A stretch of 64,000 bases of DNA from Dacryopinax spathularia (lineage: Eukaryota > Basidiomycota > Dacrymycetes > Dacrymycetales > Dacrymycetaceae). Under the pieces are notes generated by a model. That model did not search any database and was not told the DNA's origin. It was given only the letters and a program-made list of their open reading frames with translations. The translations under genes were made by a program, and so were the position numbers. The stretch covers positions 310,001-374,000 of the forward strand of contig JBBPFI010000008.1 of the NCBI GenBank assembly GCA_037974965.1, written 5' to 3'. Positions 45,778-56,779 of the stretch are shown piece by piece (the first letter of the stretch is position 1; each line of letters begins with the position of its first letter).

Positions 45778-48042
45778 ATGCCCACTGTAGACCCTGTTGT
45801 CTCAGCGCCACGCGGCAGCATGCCTCTCCGAACGGCTTGGCCGTACCTCGACAGTGTTGCACCCAAAACAGTGGTACGGTATTTCGAGGATGTGGAGCAG
45901 TGTGCCGAAAATGCTGGGCTACCCCCGAAAGACTGTATCAAATGGGCACTTCGGTACGCCCCCACCGATGTTGCCGAAACTTGGAAAACGTTCCCATCCG
46001 CAGAGGGCGAGGATTATCCGGCGTTCAAACGGGATGTCCTAGGACTCTACCCCGGCGCGGTCGAAGACGACTCCCTCTATACGCGAAGCAATCTCGAACG
46101 GGTCGTTAGTATGAGTGCCGGCATTCAAATGCTTAACCGTGCCCAGCTCGCGGAATACCGCCGTGTGTTCCTTCGTATTTCGACATGGCTCAGCAAGAAG
46201 AAGCGAATTTCGGACTACGAGAGAAACGCGCTGTTCATGCGGGGCTTTCATTACGAATTCCAGGACAAACTCCGGAACCGACTGCTCATTAAAAAGCCTG
46301 ACCAGCGTCCCAACGACCCATACGACATGGAGGACGTGATCGCGGCGGCTGAATTCATGTTAGCCGGCACATCTACAAGCGGGCCATATGTCCCCATCAC
46401 GACGGCCAGCTCGATACCTGCCGTACCGTCTCCGCCATCCGCTGGATATCAGTCCGGACCGGGCAATATCCCTCCGGTGAAGACCGAAACGGAAACCGGG
46501 CTCATGACAGCTATCTCGACACTCATGACAACGGTCGAAACGCTTCTGCGACGCGACATGGAACGCGGCGCGTTACCCCCGCAAGGAAACGGGAACTTTG
46601 GTCAAGGGTACCAAGGCCAGGCGCGGCGACCTGCGACAAATCCGAACTCATCTAACAACGGAGGGTGCTTGTGGTGCGGACAGTCCGGACACATGATGAG
46701 AGAGTGTAACGACCTCGAAGATCATCTTCGACGGGGCCTCGTGATCCGAAATGCTACTACGAACCGTCTCACGCTACCGAACGGCATGTTGTTGCCCCGT
46801 GTAATGGGTGCGAACATGAAAGAAAACGTTATTTCCTGGCATAGCCGCAATCAGAATCAGACGGTTGCAGACCTAAATGCCCGGGCAAACATTCCGAATC
46901 GTGCGAACGCCCCAGTAAACCTCGTCTCCGTTGTATCGGACGTTCCGCCCTTCACCATAGACGTACCCAATGATGCTTTGCCCTTTTCGGTTGCCGATGT
47001 CCACTTGGCCCCGGCCGCGGACGAAGACGATGTGAGAGATCTGGAACGAACACTAGCGGTGCTTCAGACACAGCTACACCGGGCCCGCAACCGGAGGCAA
47101 CAGGAAGGAAGGCCGCTCCCCATACGTCGAGATCGTCCGGCCGAACCAACGAGAGCTAAGGAGGTGCCGAACCGTCGCGTACGAGAAACAACACCGGAGG
47201 AAATTATCGAACGCTCGGTCGAGGAGCGGGAGATGGTCGATAAGCCAGTCGAAAACACCGAAATCAAGGAGCCGACTCGTACTCATCTCAGAGCCCCAGT
47301 AGAGGACGACAGTCGAGCGGAAAAAGTTATTTCGTCCATAATGGCTAGCGAGCTGACCGTGTCGGTCCGGGATATGCTCGCAATTTCTCCTCAAATCCGA
47401 AAATATTTTTGTCAACAAACCACCACGAAGCGCCTGCCGAAGCCCAACACAGTCTTATCGGCAGATCCTACGGCGCCCACGGAGGTCGTCTCGGAGGATA
47501 TTGAAAAACAGCTGCTGCCAGAGGCGCGAAGTGATATCTACGATTATGTGATGCATGTGTCCGGAAATCCGAAGGCACCCAAGGGAGCCATTGTGGCTCC
47601 ATCGATGGTCGAGCTTCGAACCATAAATGTGCTGGTTGGAGATGACGATGTAGCCGTCGCTGGTACGCTGGATTCCGGCGCATCGGTGGTTCTTATGAAC
47701 CACGACATCTGGAAGAAGTTGCACATCGTCTACGAACAGACTCCGGGACACATCCGTTCGGCCAACGGAGCGACTATGGCCACCGAAGGCCTTATCCGAA
47801 ATCTTCGTTTATCGGTCGGGCCGGTCACCGGTTTGTTTCTGGTTCACGTCATAAGGAATCTCCCGGTTCTACTGCTTTTGGGAAGGCCGTTCCTTACGCT
47901 ATTCAACGCCGAAATGAAGGACTTCGGTAATGGCGAATCGGAGCTGACCATAACATGCCCAAATACCGGGGTTACTGTTGTCCTCGCGACTCACGCAGCC
48001 GGAAATCATTCCGAACCGGCTGCGATTGAGGAGGATTTTTAG
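45778..48042 (+). CDS. Gag with zinc knuckle and retropepsin-like protease (754 aa), LTR element 2
   Basis: The N-terminal half has a Gag capsid-like helical region (KWALRYAPTDVAETWKTF and YERNALFMRGFHYEFQDKLR). A CCHC zinc knuckle follows (CLWCGQSGHMMREC), then a charged, Glu/Arg-rich linker, then an aspartic protease with the catalytic DSGA (GTLDSGASVVLMNH) and, downstream, LLLGRPFLTLF. This order is usual for Ty3-type elements, where Gag forms the particle and the protease cuts the polyprotein. The frame is open throughout. The matching fragment of element 1 lies inverted at 55062-56645. Confidence 0.8.
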   Translation: MPTVDPVVSAPRGSMPLRTAWPYLDSVAPKTVVRYFEDVEQCAENAGLPPKDCIKWALRYAPTDVAETWKTFPSAEGEDYPAFKRDVLGLYPGAVEDDSLYTRSNLERVVSMSAGIQMLNRAQLAEYRRVFLRISTWLSKKKRISDYERNALFMRGFHYEFQDKLRNRLLIKKPDQRPNDPYDMEDVIAAAEFMLAGTSTSGPYVPITTASSIPAVPSPPSAGYQSGPGNIPPVKTETETGLMTAISTLMTTVETLLRRDMERGALPPQGNGNFGQGYQGQARRPATNPNSSNNGGCLWCGQSGHMMRECNDLEDHLRRGLVIRNATTNRLTLPNGMLLPRVMGANMKENVISWHSRNQNQTVADLNARANIPNRANAPVNLVSVVSDVPPFTIDVPNDALPFSVADVHLAPAADEDDVRDLERTLAVLQTQLHRARNRRQQEGRPLPIRRDRPAEPTRAKEVPNRRVRETTPEEIIERSVEEREMVDKPVENTEIKEPTRTHLRAPVEDDSRAEKVISSIMASELTVSVRDMLAISPQIRKYFCQQTTTKRLPKPNTVLSADPTAPTEVVSEDIEKQLLPEARSDIYDYVMHVSGNPKAPKGAIVAPSMVELRTINVLVGDDDVAVAGTLDSGASVVLMNHDIWKKLHIVYEQTPGHIRSANGATMATEGLIRNLRLSVGPVTGLFLVHVIRNLPVLLLLGRPFLTLFNAEMKDFGNGESELTITCPNTGVTVVLATHAAGNHSEPAAIEEDF

Positions 48043-48080
48043 GAGTCAAGGACCCGGCAAACCTACGGCAAGACGACCAG

Positions 48081-51000
48081 ATGATATCGACATTAGCCCT
48101 TCTTATTCCACGAATAGACATTATCGATCGCGAAACCTTCTCTCAACATTATTACTTCGATACCATCCAACATGCGCTCGCGATCCGAAAATACAAGAAA
48201 GTCGACGAGCGCGTGAAGCCCGTTCCGGCACCACACCCGGAGCACCTAAAAATACGACGTCGTTTCCCTTCAAATCCTCTCGAGCACATGAAGGCTTTAC
48301 CGAAACATCCGCCCGAGTTTTCCCCGGGCTTTCGACTTACCCAGGAACGGTTCGATGCCTTGAACATCAACCGACATAACTTCCTTTGGCCGGAAGAGGA
48401 GAAACTGGTGGCGTGGATTTATCGTGAACACAAAAATGCTTTTTCTTGGACAGAGTCCGAAATTGGGCGTTTTCGTGATGACTACTTCGATCCAGTCGTT
48501 TTTCCTACAGTCGAACACACTCCATGGCAGGAGCGAAATATACCCATCCCTCCCGGTATCCTCGAGAGCGTCCTCGACATGCTTCGCGAGAAGGTTAAGG
48601 CCGGAACGTATGAGCCCTCCCAATCTGCGTACAGGTCGAAGTGGTTCGTTGTACCGAAAAAGAGTGGGGAGCACCGATTGGTTATCGATGCACAACCGCT
48701 CAATGGCGTCATGATCCGAAGCACGTCGGTCCCACCTATTATGGAACATCTCCTGGAAAGTTACGGCGGACGCGCCTGTTATGGACTCCTAGACTTCTAT
48801 CGCGGTTTTGAGCAACATTCGCTCGCCCCAGAATCGCGGGATCTGACGTCCTTCCAAACGCTCATCGGGCCTCTCCGCTATACTGTCGCCCCTATGGGAG
48901 CTCACAATATGCCTGGCATCATGCAGGATAATGTGAATTTCTTGTTTAGCGACGAGATTCCTCATATCACAACGCCCTTTATCGACGATCTAGGCATCAA
49001 AGGCCTACAACTTGTTACAAGACTAAAGGTGGGTACAAAACGATCTGCGAAAACAAGGGGATACACCGCTTTGTTTTCGAACACCTCACAAATGTTCACC
49101 GGATCATTACCTGAGCGGAAAATGCTGGAGCGACCTTTTCCAGGCCAAAGGCGGAGCTATGCTCACCCAAAATTATCCTTTTGGGCCATCGATGCTCATA
49201 CGAAGGGCGACATCCTGATCCAGCAAAGGTACAAAAGATAATCGAATGGAAACTACCTTGCAAAAACATTTCGGAGGTACGAGCCTTCTTGGGAACTGTT
49301 GGTATCATGCGAATTTTCATTCGTGATTTCGCCCGTATTGCTCGACCCCTGGAGAACCTCAAACGAAAGGATGTTGAGTTCCGTTTCGGCGATCGCGAAT
49401 GGAACACGGTACGCCAGCTCCAGGCAGCAGCCCTCGAAGCGGAACGCAACCACGTCTTGACCCCGATCGATTACAAAAGTGGACGCCGCGTCATCCTTGC
49501 TGTGGACTCTTCGAATATCGCGGTAGGTTTCGTACTATATCAAGAGGATGAAAAGGGGCGGCGGCGTCCATGTTGATTTGGCTCGGTCGCATGGAACGAC
49601 AGAGAATCGAAATACTCGCAGCCTAAGCTCGAGCTGTACGGGGTTTATCAGCCCCTCCGACATTACCGTATCTGGCTGGTCGGCTTGCCCGAATTCACGC
49701 TCGAAGTGGACGCGAAATATATCAAAGGAATGCTGAACAATCCCGACGCATGCCCAACTACGGTGCTTAACCGATGGGTGTCCTGGATTCACCTATTCCC
49801 ATTCAAACTCGTACACGTACCAGCTGACCGACATGTCGCTCCGGATGGTTTATCGCGCCGACCACCAGCCGATATTGCCGAAATTAAGGACCGACTCCCA
49901 GACGATTTTGAAGATGATACGCTTAACCTGTCTCAGGTGTTCACGTTAGAACTCGCGTCGCAGCCGCGAGTTCCGGTTCTTTTGGCCCAGGGGGGGGGGA
50001 TGATCCCGACGCAGAAGCGGAGATACCCCGTGACGCCAAGACCGCAAAGCAGGACGAGACGATCGAAAAGGTTATACGATACCTTCGGTCCTTCCGCCGG
50101 CCTCCACGTATGCTCGACAAGGAGTTCAAAGCGTTCTTACGGTATACCACGAAATTCTTCCTGCGAGGCGAAGACGATTTGTACAAGAGAGACAGCAACG
50201 GAAAGCACCGGCTTTACGTTTCATATCCAGATCGATTCGAGATATTAGAGGCAATGCATGACGACCTTGGTCACCGCAGGTTCAGGACGGTACACGCTCA
50301 CATCCGGCTCCGGTATTGGTGGCCCAGTCTTACACAAGACGTTAAGTGGTTTCTCAAGACGTGCGACCAATGCCAGGCGCAACAAATGAAGCATGTACAC
50401 ATTCCACCGGTTGCACAAATGCCGCAGAACCTCTTCTACAGAGCCCACTGCGACATGATGTTCATGCCAGTATCGCGAGGCAAGCAACGGGGTTATCGGT
50501 ACATATTTCAAGCTTGCTGCTCTCTTACACATTATCCGGAGTTCGCGATCTCGAAAACCGAAAATGCCGAAAATATCGCGGAGTTCCTCTATAGTTCCGT
50601 GCTATGCCGGTGGGGTGCTATTGCCAAAATCGTCAGCGACAATGGTACGCCTTGGGTTCGCGCGTTAGAACAGCTCGCGGAAAAGTATAACATAACGCAT
50701 ATCCGAATTTCGGGGTACAACTCGCGCGCAAATGGGACGGTCGAACAGAGTCATCGGAACGTTCGCAAATCTATCGTCAAGTTCTGCAAAGGGAATACAG
50801 CCGACTGGCCAGCTTCGGTACCAGCCGTATTCTGGGCGGAACGCATTTCGGTGCATACGGCAACCGGGATGAGTCCATATTACATGGCGCATGGCACTCA
50901 TCCTACGTTACCAATGGATATTGTTCAAGCAACCTGGTTGGTTCCACCTCCGGAGAAGATATTCAGCCGAGCAGAACTCATAGCCTACCGTGCAAGACAA

Positions 51001-51567
51001 TTGCTCAAACGCGAGATGGATTTGAATGAGATCCGGCGTCGAATCCTGCAGGCTCGGCAAGTATCGGCCGAGCGGTTTCGCAGAAAGTTCGAAAATATAA
51101 TATCGGACGAGACGTTTGAACCGGGCCGCCTGGTATTGATTCGAAACACTGCAAACGACGGACCGATGCAAGATAAAACCCTTCCTCGATATCTCGGTCC
51201 CTTCGTTGTTGTCAAACGTACACGGGGTGGAGCCTATGTGGTCGCAGACCTTGACGGCACCCCTTTTCGAAATTCCATCGCGGCCTTCAGGATTATTCCG
51301 TACTATGCTCGCTTGGATTTGAAGACGCACATCAACGCAATACTGCGTAAGCTTCGGGAAGCGCCATACGCGGTCGATGTGGACCCGCAGGCACGGCGGC
51401 CGAGAGAAGAATGGGAAGCCGCAGAAGACAACGAAGCAGAGAACGACGAAGAAGAAGAAGAAGGAGAAGAAGAAGAAGAAGAAGAAGAAGAAGAAGAAGA
51501 AGAAGAAGAAGAAGAAGAAGACGAGGACGAAGACGACGGAGAGGACGACGATGCGGCAGACATATGA
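48081..51567 (+). pseudogene. pol region of LTR element 2: reverse transcriptase, RNase H, integrase
   Basis: RT core at about 48.6-49.0 kb (YRSKWFVVPKKSG, LLDFYRGFEQH, catalytic FIDDLG). An RNase H-like part at about 49.4-49.9 kb includes AVDSSNIAVGFVLYQ and ends near PDGLSRRP. The integrase at about 50.1-51.4 kb has an HHCC zinc domain (HRRFRTVHAHI, then CDQCQAQQ), a DDE core (SDNGTPWV, then NGTVEQSHRN) and a C-terminal acidic tail. The domain order RT-RNase H-integrase identifies the Ty3 type. The region is a fossil, broken in about three or four places, mostly in its first half. Confidence 0.8.
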
Positions 51568-51820
51568 AAGCCGGAAAAATCCGAAATACCATTTCGAACC
51601 TAGACGACATAGACTTAGACGTCGCAAGCCTGCATACCAGACACCATAGGCCAAATATCCTAAAGTCCTTCGATCCGAAATTACCGAAATTCACGCGATT
51701 GGTTTTTCACACTGTTTCTTTCCACCGCACTATCTATCGTACAGCAAAAACTACCTGGAGCATTTCTAACTACCGCTCCCTCCATTTCGACCCGCTGCCG
51801 AAACCCACCCGGACTCCACC

Positions 51821-54233
51821 TTACTCCTCGTCGGACTTGACGCGCTCCATGTCGTCGTCCTTGGGGACAACACGGACGAGGCGCGACTCGTCGAACGACT
51901 TGCCGTCGCGCAGGATCGCGTAGACCGTGGCGTGGGTCTTCTTGTCCTCGAGCGCGTCCTGCAGGTTGCCGAGGGAGTGCGACATCATCGCGACAAGCGA
52001 GGCGGCCAGCTCGACCTCGTCGCGCAAGATGTCGACCGCTTTATCTATACCAAAGGTCAATCGAAATATACGAAATAAACAAAGTGAACTTACGAAGGGG
52101 GAGCCGGAGCGCAGCAGCGACGGGACAGTTTTCCGTCTTCGGGTTCGGCTCCGCGAGGATCGCGACCTTCGCCCGCTTGCTGGAGGGGCCGGGCGCCGCG
52201 TCGTCGACCTCGCCGATATCGCGTTTGACACCGACACGATGACGGCGGGCCGCTACAATCACAGATTAACGACATCCGAAATACACCGAAAAACCGAAAA
52301 CACTCACTGGCCTGGGCGAAGTCACATCCGCCGCGATCGCGATGCTTCAGGCACTGGTCGCAGATCCGCCCACGACGCAGAAGGAGATCGTCCGCCGTCG
52401 GATCGAAACGGTATCCGCCTGAGCAGGCTCGGCCCCGCTCAGAACACTGGTTGCACTAAAATCGCGTCAGTCCTCCCTATAACGTGAAGTAGGAAGGAAA
52501 ACACGTACCGGATCGTCGTTGGGAAGTCCGGGAGAGCGCTATCGGACCGAAGTTAGCTTGACATGCTCTCCTACATATCGCGAACACGTACCTCCTTCTT
52601 CTTCTCCTTTCCCTTCCCCTTCCCCTTCGCCTTCGGCTTCGGCTTCGCCTTGGCGGCAGTCGCGACCGACGGGAGCGACTCGACATCCTGCGTAGAGGAT
52701 CAGTACGTCTCGCGATGGTTGTTCGAAGGCACGCACCGACTCCGGCACAATCACGGCCAACTTGACCTTACGGCGGCGAGGGCCCTTTGCCGCGGACGAC
52801 TCCTTTTCCTATCGCACCGGTCAGAAGTATTCCGCGAACACTGCATAAAACAAACGTACCGTGTCCGACAGGACAACGACCACCTCTTCCCTCGTCCGCG
52901 GTTTCGCGACCTCCTTCTTCTCCTTCTTCACCTCCTTCGCCGGCTCCGGCATCTTCAAGACCGACCGCTTTGCGGTCTCGACCTTCTTCACGACGGGCGC
53001 CGGATCGTGCGCTGTCATTCTTGCCTTAGCCGCGACCTACAGCAATGTGTTAGCCTTCTGACCTGCCGAAAACACCGAAATGCCTACCTGTGCCGGGCTC
53101 GGCGCGATATCTTCACCCTCCTCGATGGGAGGGCCGCGTACACCAATCGCGAAGTCAGGAACCCCCTACAAAGTGCAAGTCAGTCATCGAAAAGAATATC
53201 GAAATGACCGAAAAACGTACCTTGGCCTTCTTCCAGGCCGCCTGCGTTGCAGGACCAAAATAACGGACGCGGACTTTGTCCACATCCGCGATCGTACCGT
53301 TCTTCGCTGCCAGAGCAGCTATCAAATGGCACTACAAATCCGTATCAGCCATAAACGAACCGAAAAGAAAAAGGAAAACGTACACGGACGGCGCGAACAT
53401 TATCGTCATTCGCCGCCCACACCGCTCTGTCTTCCGGCTTGGCCGGGATGGTCAGGACGACCTCCCGGACGCTTTGCACGACCGGGACGATCTCCGCGAT
53501 CTCTTCCTCCGACTCGATCGCCTCCTCCTCCGACTCCAGCGCCTCCTCGAACGACTCCTCCGCATCGACATAGTCGATAACGGCCGGAGCCGCCACGATC
53601 TTCTTTGGCGCGGCGACGGGCCTTGCCGCGATCTTTTTGGCCGGTTCGGCAACCGGTGCCGGCGTCTTCTCCTTCGTCGCGACAGCCTTCGGCGTAGCTG
53701 ACCTCCGGACGGAGGTCGACTTCGCCTTTTTGGCGGCCTTCGGCGTAGCGACCGTCTTCGTGACCTTCGGCGCAGGCGCGGGCGGTGCGACTTCCTCCAT
53801 CGGCTCGTCCTCAGCGATCGCGACGTTGTCTGCAGTCGGCACAACGTCTTCTTCAGCCGGGACAGCGCTGTCCACGACCATGTCGTCCGCCTCTTCAGCC
53901 TCAACGGCTGGCGCGACCGCTTCGCCTTGATCGTCGGCGGGCGCAGCAATATCGGCTGCCTCCGCTTCACTATCGGCCTGCTATAAAAATGTCAGCAGCA
54001 AGTTCTATCCGAAAAACAATACCGGGCGCACCTGTTCAACTTCCCCTACTTCTCCTTCCTCCTTCTCCTCCTCCTCCGCCGCCTTCGGAGTCGTCTCGGC
54101 GGGCGTCGTCGACTTGCGTGCCGCACGCTTGGCGCGTTCGTCCTGCTGGGTGTGAAGTCCAGCAAGCTCCATTTCGGCCTTGCGAAGCCGGTCTTCGGGC
54201 TGCATGCGGGGCGCCATAGACATTTGAAGTAAA
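51821..54233 (-). CDS. antisense passenger gene of LTR element 2, with a cysteine cluster
   Basis: A minus-strand, multi-exon gene lies between the integrase and the 3' LTR. Several introns of about 45-60 nt with GT-AG ends separate the coding blocks. In order: MSMAPRMQPEDRLRKAEMEL (probable short helix); an acidic block; a long Ala/Pro/Lys repeat-like middle; AVIDYVDAEESFEEALESEE; RYFGPATQAAWKKAK; PPIEEGEDIAPSPAQ; a Lys-rich linker; then CNQCSERGRACSGGYRFDP and CDQCLKHRDRGGCDFAQ, two CxxC-type clusters that could bind zinc; and a C-terminal helical part (DILRDEVELAASLVAMMSHS). The family is unknown. A second copy in the same relation to its LTR (39290-45201) shows that the gene travels with the element. 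Antisense extra ORFs are known in some plant Ty3 elements; whether this one is expressed is not known. Confidence 0.6.
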
Positions 54234-54702
54234 CTAAATTGAAAGTCGAGGTGTCGGTGGTGACAAAGGTGGAGAAAAGAGAGAGACAACGAAATGGGCG
54301 GCGTCAAAGACAAACATAATGAGTCGAAATTTTGGTTCCGCATGCGGATGCCGACACGTGCTTCTCTTTCGGCAAAGACCCTAGTGAGGACCAACAGAAA
54401 TTCGGACAAGTCGCCATTCGAAATGGCAAAACTGCTCAAACTCAGCTGTAATGGTTGGATAGGACTGCCGCCAATACGTCGCACCCGACTCCAGTACGAC
54501 CCAGCAGCATCTCGGTTGGTTCCAAACGTCCGCGATCATCTCTCTCTCTCTCTTTCTCTTTCTCTCTCTCTTTCTCTCCTTCTCTCTCTTCCTCTCGTCC
54601 CTTCCATCATTCTTGCCATTTTCTATTCACTCCTTTCCTTCCTTTCGTTTCCACCCCAACATGATGCCCTACAAGCCAGTTGACTGGGGACAGTCAAGAT
54701 CT

Positions 54703-54717
54703 AAGGTGGGGTGTGGA
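54703..54717 (+). promoter_or_regulatory. polypurine tract of LTR element 2
   Basis: AGGTGGGGTGTGGA directly precedes the 3' LTR, the usual place for the plus-strand primer in reverse transcription. The same tract, inverted, lies next to the LTR of element 1 (38735-38750). Confidence 0.7.
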
Positions 54718-55061
54718 TGAGCTGCTTATTGGAATTTCGGCCACTATCGCGACTTTGACATAGGGACCGGACACACAGGCAGGACTGCTGGGCTGGATCC
54801 GCGATCCGAAACCTGCGTTTCGGATACGAAAAGGGTGGCGGACGAGTCCGAACTCATTAGTTAGATTCGTATATAAGCAGAGATGTGTAGCAGACATTCG
54901 TTATCGATTCCGTTTGCCCCTTGTTTGCTCTATCTAACCCTCCGACTTGACCCCACGCCAGATCACTCTTTTCGACTCCGAAATACGTATGGGACACCAC
55001 CGAAAAGCCATATCGATGCTATCCCTTGATGCTTTGGGTCTAACCTAACAGTATCTATTCA
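54718..55061 (+). repeat. 3' LTR of element 2
   Basis: 344 bp, TGAGCTGC to TATTCA, with the same TATATAAGC motif as the 5' LTR. It is followed directly by the inverted gag fragment of element 1 rather than by unrelated host DNA. Confidence 0.85.
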
Positions 55062-56645
55062 CCGGGTCCTTGACTACTAAAAATCCTCCTCTACTGCAGC
55101 CAGTTCGGAATGATTTCCGGCCGCGTGAGTCGCAAGGACAACAGTGACTCCGGTATTTGGGCAGGTTATGGTCAGCTCCGATTCCCCATTACCGAAGTCT
55201 TTCATTTCACCATTGAATAGCGTAAGGAACGGCCTGCCTAAATGCAGTAGGACCGGAAGATTCTTTATGATGTGAACTTGAAAGAGCCTGGACGGTCCAA
55301 CCTATAAATGGAGGTTTCGGATCAGACCTTCGGTTGCCGTGGTCGCTCCTTTGGCAGAACAGATATGTCCTGAAGTTTGTTCGTAAACGATGTGCAGCTT
55401 CTTCCAAATATCGTGGTCCATAAGAACCACTGATGCGCCGGAATCCAGCGCACCAGCAACAGCTACATCGTCATCTCCAACCAGCACATTTATGGTCCGA
55501 AGCTCAACCATCGATGGAGCCACAATGGCTCCTGTAGGTGCTTTCGGATTTCCGGACACATGCATTACCTAATTGTAGATATCACTACGCGCCTCGAGAA
55601 GCAGCTGTTTTTCGATATCTTCCGAGATCACCTCTAGGGGTGCCTAGGGTCTACCGATAAAACCGTGTTGGTTTTGGGTAGCCGCTTCATGGTGGTTTGC
55701 TGACAAAAGTATTTTTGGATTTGAGGAGAGATGGCGAGCATATCCCGGACCGACACGGTGAGCTCGCTAGCCATTATCGACCAGATAACCTTTTCGGCTC
55801 AGGTGTCATCCTCTACTGGGGCTCTGAGATGGGTGCGAGCCTGCTCTTTGACTTTGGTGTTTTCGACTGGCTTATCGACCATCTCCCGCTCTTCGACCGA
55901 GCGTTCGATAATTTCCTCCGGCATTGTTTCCCGTACGCGACGGTTTGGTACATTCTTAGCTCTTGCTGGTTCGGGCGCATGCTCTCAATGTATTGGGAGT
56001 GGCTGCCCTTCTTGTTGTTTCCGGGTTTGGGCTCAATTTAGCTGTGTTTGGAGCACCGCGAGTGCCCGTTCCAGCTCCGTCATGTCATCTTCGTCCGCGG
56101 CTGGGGCCAAATGAACATCAGCGACCAAAAAGGGCAAGGCATCATTAGGCACATCTATCGTAAAGGGTGGGACATCCGAGATGACTGAGACAAGGTTTAC
56201 TGAGGCATTGGCATGGTTCAGAATATTTGCCCAAGCATTTAGGTCTGCAACCATCTGATTTGGATTGCGACTATGCCAAGAAATAACGTTCTCTTTCATA
56301 TTTGCTCCCATTATGTGGGGAAGCAGCATACCATTTGGCAGCGTCAGGCGGTTCATAGTAGCATTTCGGATTACCTGACCCCGTCAAAGGTGGTCTTCGA
56401 GGTCGTTACACTCTCGCAGCATGTGTCCAGACTGCCCGCACCACAGACACCCTCCATTATTGGACAGGTTCACATTCGCTGCAGGTTGCGGCACCTGTGT
56501 TGGGTACCCCTGACCAAAATTCCCATTTACAGCCGGTGGTAACGGGCCACGTTCCATGTTGTGTCGCAGAAGCGTTTTGACCATTGTCATAAGCGTCGAG
56601 ATAGCTGTCATTAGACCAGCTTCCGTTTCGATCTTGACGGGGGGG
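55062..56645 (-). pseudogene. gag/protease fragment of LTR element 1
   Basis: Inverted relative to element 2 and matching its gag from about 48056 back to about 46480: zinc knuckle (CLWCGQSGHMLREC), linker and protease (GALDSGASVVLMDHD). It is truncated at both ends, broken in several places, and clearly fossil. Confidence 0.8.
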
Positions 56646-56665
56646 TTAGGAACCGCTCCGGATTA

Positions 56666-56690
56666 CTGTACGTCCCAGCGAAGGTGCGCG
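56666..56690 (+). repeat. left terminal inverted repeat of the pogo-like transposon
   Basis: 25 bp, identical to the reverse complement of 59031-59055, preceded by TA. Confidence 0.95.
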
Positions 56691-56779
56691 TTAAGGGTTG
56701 GGCGGAAGCAAAGTTTTCGCCTACGAGACCACGCGAGAGCGCAGATTCGTGGTGACAGTGCGCGCTCTTGACTATAACC

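Larger units (their letters stand above)
45202..55061 (+). mobile_element. Ty3-type LTR element 2, 9.86 kb, with an antisense passenger gene; broken
   Basis: Parts in order: 5' LTR 45202-45546, gag with protease 45778-48042, pol region (RT, RNase H, integrase) about 48081-51567, antisense passenger gene 54233-51821, polypurine tract just before 54718, 3' LTR 54718-55061. Both LTRs begin TG and end CA and are about 94% alike by eye, so the insertion is not recent. No matching target-site duplication is seen at the two borders. Pol looks broken in about three or four places; gag looks open. The integrase ends in a long acidic Glu tract encoded by a GAA-type repeat (about 51450-51545). Confidence 0.8.

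Noticed and set aside
51303-51923. Poly-Ser, poly-Lys, poly-Arg and poly-Phe ORFs around the integrase tail
   Set aside because: Other-frame readings of the GAA-type repeat that encodes the Glu tail.
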